Positions 61,206 through 64,000 of a stretch of DNA of 64,000 nt are shown one piece after another (the stretch's first letter is position 1; every line of letters begins with the position of its first letter). This DNA comes from Populus alba (lineage: Eukaryota; Streptophyta; Magnoliopsida; Malpighiales; Salicaceae). Below the pieces are notes generated by a model, which saw nothing but the letters and a program-made list of their open reading frames with translations, searched no databases and had not been told where the DNA came from. The position numbers and the translations under genes are program-made. The DNA is taken from NCBI RefSeq assembly GCF_005239225.2, contig NC_133287.1, positions 5,375,493-5,439,492 of the forward strand. Reading direction: 5' to 3'.

Positions 61206-61495
61206 TGTTAGAGAATAATATAAATTATATCTTGGGGCATCATCTAAAAGCCTAAGCTTTTGGGTTGAATTGGTTCGATGACATGGTATCAGAGTTTTAA
61301 TGACCAAGCGGTCACGAGTTCGAATCTCACCATCCCCATTTATTTGATAAAATTAAGCACAAGGTAATGTGGGCCTGTGCAAGTTTCAATCCCAAAGGGC
61401 TTTAACTTGAGAGGGTGTGTTAGAGAATAATATAAATCATATCTTGGAGCCTCACCTAAAAGCTTAAGCTTTTGGGTTGAATTGGTTCGATGAAA
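61206..61495 (+). mobile_element. Complete TRIM (miniature LTR retrotransposon)
   Basis: Two 78-bp direct repeats, 61206-61283 and 61418-61495, both begin TGTTAGAGAATAATATAAAT and contain AGCTTTTGGGTTGAATTGGT. The first ends TGACA, directly followed by TGGTATCAGAG (61284-61294), the primer-binding site for initiator-methionine tRNA. AACTTGAGAGGGTG before the second repeat is a polypurine-type tract. The 5-mer AAGAT flanks both sides (61201-61205 and 61496-61500), a perfect target duplication. The two LTRs differ at six positions by eye. With 134 bases between LTRs it cannot code for protein. Confidence 0.9.
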
Positions 61496-61500
61496 AAGAT

Positions 61501-62596
61501 CAAAAGAAACTTGGAATTTATTTCATTTTGGTACTTTGTTAAGTAGTGAAAGAATGAAGGGCTATTTGTAAAACTACATATTTTAACTAATATAATTTTA
61601 AGATATAAGAATCAAATGTTACAAAATAAGGCTTTTATTTTTTTTCAACTATATAGAAATTTGTAGAAAATAAATTAGCATGGGCCGTTATTCATTAATT
61701 AGGGGTGGTGATTGACATTTAATATTGTAATAATGAAAACAATTTTAGATTTCAGATCTTTTATTCACTCACCCATGCTATGTTAATGTTGAGTTCTTAA
61801 TTATATGAAAATATTTATACATTTCTTTTTTGTTTAAAATATTTTCTTACGTGCATTGCAAGAAAGAATAAATCTTTCTTTCTCTCTTTTCTTTTTGTTT
61901 AAAAGGAACAAGAAACTTTCTTATAAAAGCATGATATAAAGAATATTATTTTGAATTTTTAAGCATGTTTTTAAGTGAAGGATCAATAGCTAGGCAAAAA
62001 ATAGAGTTAATAAGCCTTAAAAGGATAATCAAAGCTTTATGGAGAAATATTTTTCTCTTTAGGTCAAAACTTGATTTATTTCTCAAGGTTTTCCTTCCTA
62101 ATTAAATTTATATGATCCTCGTAAAAGTGACTAACATGAATGATCTTATTAAGGTCTAATAAGATTGGAGAAAATATAAAAATGTTTTCATGTTTTCCAA
62201 TATGACTAACTTCATTACTTGAAACTCTAATCTTTTCACTTTGGAAAATAATCTTCAAAAAAATGCTTTCTTTACTTGAAAATCATATGATCTCCTTTCC
62301 ATGCTTGCAAAACATCATGCTTCCAAACAAAGTGTATATTATAAGAAAGTTTAGTTCAATGTTGCTTCCACCTAGCTTAATCAAATGCTATATATAACAT
62401 TAAATAATTTCAAGTACAGTAAACTTAATTATATTAAATTATATTTCAAGTTATATGAATTTCTTATTAAATATTTTAATAAGCTCTCAGTAAATATAAA
62501 TAGTTTTTAAGAAATTCCTATAACTTTCATATTGTTGACTTAAGGGTTGTCAACTCTAATTTGGATGGATTGTCAAACCAATTTAATATAATTGAG
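61501..62596. other. AT-rich intergenic region
   Basis: No gene or defined repeat seen. Confidence 0.5.
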
Positions 62597-62658
62597 ATTA
62601 ATAACTAAAATCAGAATTTCTTGTGTGTGTATATGAAATTCTGATTTTAGTTATTAAT
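62597..62658. repeat. Perfect 24-bp inverted repeat (foldback) with 14-nt loop
   Basis: The arm 62597-62620 is exactly complementary to 62635-62658. The loop 62621-62634 is TTGTGTGTGTATAT. Outside the arms, GGATTGTCAAACCAA (left) and TTGAAACAATCC (right) are partly complementary too, suggesting a longer, partly decayed hairpin. Confidence 0.85.
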
Positions 62659-64000
62659 TATTGAAACAATCCATGAAAAATTAATAAAAAAGTATTAAAT
62701 ATCTAGTTGAATAATATTCGCACATGGAAAAAGTATTTATTAAATATAGCTAAAATATAATATTTTTTAAATATAAGATATAAACCAATCAATTTAAATT
62801 TATTAAGAATATAATAAAACAGTCACTCTTTTATTCATTAAAGGTGAATTTATTAGTAATTTCTAATAATGAATAAAGAAGATATACAACAATATGTTCA
62901 ACTTTTATTTATTTCTAGTAATTTATCCTCAACATTTATATTTAGTGTGCATAAAAAATATATCGTTTTATTAAATTTTATTACTATATAGAATTTGATT
63001 GGATTTTAAACTCTTTTATTTTTTTTTTTCAATTTCTTAAAATTATTTTTAATATTTTCATACCACTTTCATTGATATACATGCAAAGCATGTGCTAAAA
63101 ATTACCAATTATTTATATAAAAAAGCACAAAACTTTGTTTCAAAATATTTAATTTGGTAAAAATTCGCTTAAAGTTTTTGAATCAGCTAATATATTAAGA
63201 TGAATATATTATCTTACCTTAACAAATTCTACATGCCAAAATTAAAATGACTTCTACTCTATATAAAAGAAAAATACTTATTATTTTCTATCACAACAGT
63301 AAATATATTCCAATAAATTCATATCTATTATATTCCTATATGATAGGTTAATCCTACTTTTCTACTATAATATTCTTATTTATTCATCCTTAATAAGAGA
63401 GCAATCTCCTTAAATCCCCCCTAACCTATATGGTACCTTATTGACATTTCATTTTGACTTTTAGAACTCTAAAAATGCTTAAAAAATATTCTTAAAAAAT
63501 ATAATAACTAATATATGAAAAATCATAAAAATAAATCAGAATCTATCAAATTATATTATATAACTAAAATATAAAAATAATAAAATTATATCAAAACTCA
63601 ACAAATGATTAAATTGTAATTTGTTTTTATTTTTTATAGGAAATTCCTGGTTATTTTTTATGTTACCTTTGACTCCTATAGATTAAAGAAATTTTAACTT
63701 TTGACAAACTTTATTAATATTAAAAAATACCTTTTAGTTAAAAGACACAATAAAATTTTATTTGTGTATTTTTAATATTTGACTCACATATATTAAAAAG
63801 AAGTTTTTAAAATAAAAGGATTTTTAAAACTATAATGATAATTTGTTCATGATAGAATTTAATGGAAGCTAGAATAAAATTTTTATTCATATGTTATGTA
63901 TGTATATGATATATAAATGAATTTATTAAATTTTTATTCATACATAGTGTTTTATTCATTTTTTCCCCATTGTTTTAGAATGAGTTTTAATTTTTTTTAT
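62659..64000. other. AT-rich intergenic region to window end
   Basis: Very AT-rich. I see no gene, RNA or mobile-element boundary. Confidence 0.5.

Noticed and set aside
61284..61330. tRNA-like sequence (GGTATCAGAG ... GAGTTCGAATCTC)
   Set aside because: TGGTATCAGAG is the retroelement primer-binding site, and the B-box-like GTTCGAATC lies within the TRIM interior. No cloverleaf with an acceptor stem forms around it.
1..64000. Integrated viral sequence or toxin genes
   Set aside because: The only retroelement proteins seen are Ty1/copia integrase pieces; no viral or toxin-like gene was recognised.

Overview
This is a 64 kb, strongly AT-rich window of a plant nuclear genome. Every recognisable gene is a eudicot type, with short GT-AG introns, TATA boxes and a plant ribosomal-protein promoter. 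The mix of dispersed AT-rich MITEs, CACTA elements with CCGACGG subterminal repeats and a TRIM resembles what I know of Populus/Salicaceae. The genus is an inference, not a proof.

Five intact protein genes are supported. (1) 1541-2057 (+) is a small protein made only of the C-terminal zinc-binding domain of YVH1/DUSP12-type phosphatases, split by a GC-AG intron. (2) 11943-13029 (+) is a heavy-metal-associated isoprenylated plant protein (HIPP) with a CSIM prenylation box. (3) 19607-20086 (-) is a Dof zinc-finger transcription factor of the DOF1.5/COG1 type. (4) 31979-32799 (+) is ribosomal protein eL36 with site II and telo-box promoter motifs. (5) 34204-39820 (-) is a nine-exon SCAR/WAVE actin-nucleation regulator of 1110 aa with intact N-terminal and VCA modules. 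These genes share no pathway or operon; they are ordinary scattered plant genes.

Broken genes: a DUF538 gene with two in-frame stops (3132-3542, -), a possible fragment of a small membrane protein (about 29990-30292, +), and a 968 bp piece of plastid 23S rRNA inserted in the nuclear genome (22360-23327).

The rest is mostly repeats and old mobile elements: a two-ORF PIF/Harbinger remnant whose transposase tail is tandemly duplicated (4939-6340); a CACTA element (about 13795-15278) and two older CACTA-like ends (17106, 19228); an 898 bp hAT element with an 8-bp target duplication (43470-44367); a 1070 bp Tourist-like element with a TAA target duplication and an internal 21-bp minisatellite (44864-45933); a 3.3 kb structure bounded by long inverted repeats (46736-50049); a Ty1/copia integrase fragment (about 51380-51965, -); and a complete 290 bp TRIM retroelement with a perfect 5-bp target duplication (61206-61495). 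A perfect 24-bp foldback sits at 62597-62658. I found no evidence of a novel biological system. The best second-look items are the long inverted-repeat structure, the TRIM, the hAT and Tourist-like elements, and the foldback.
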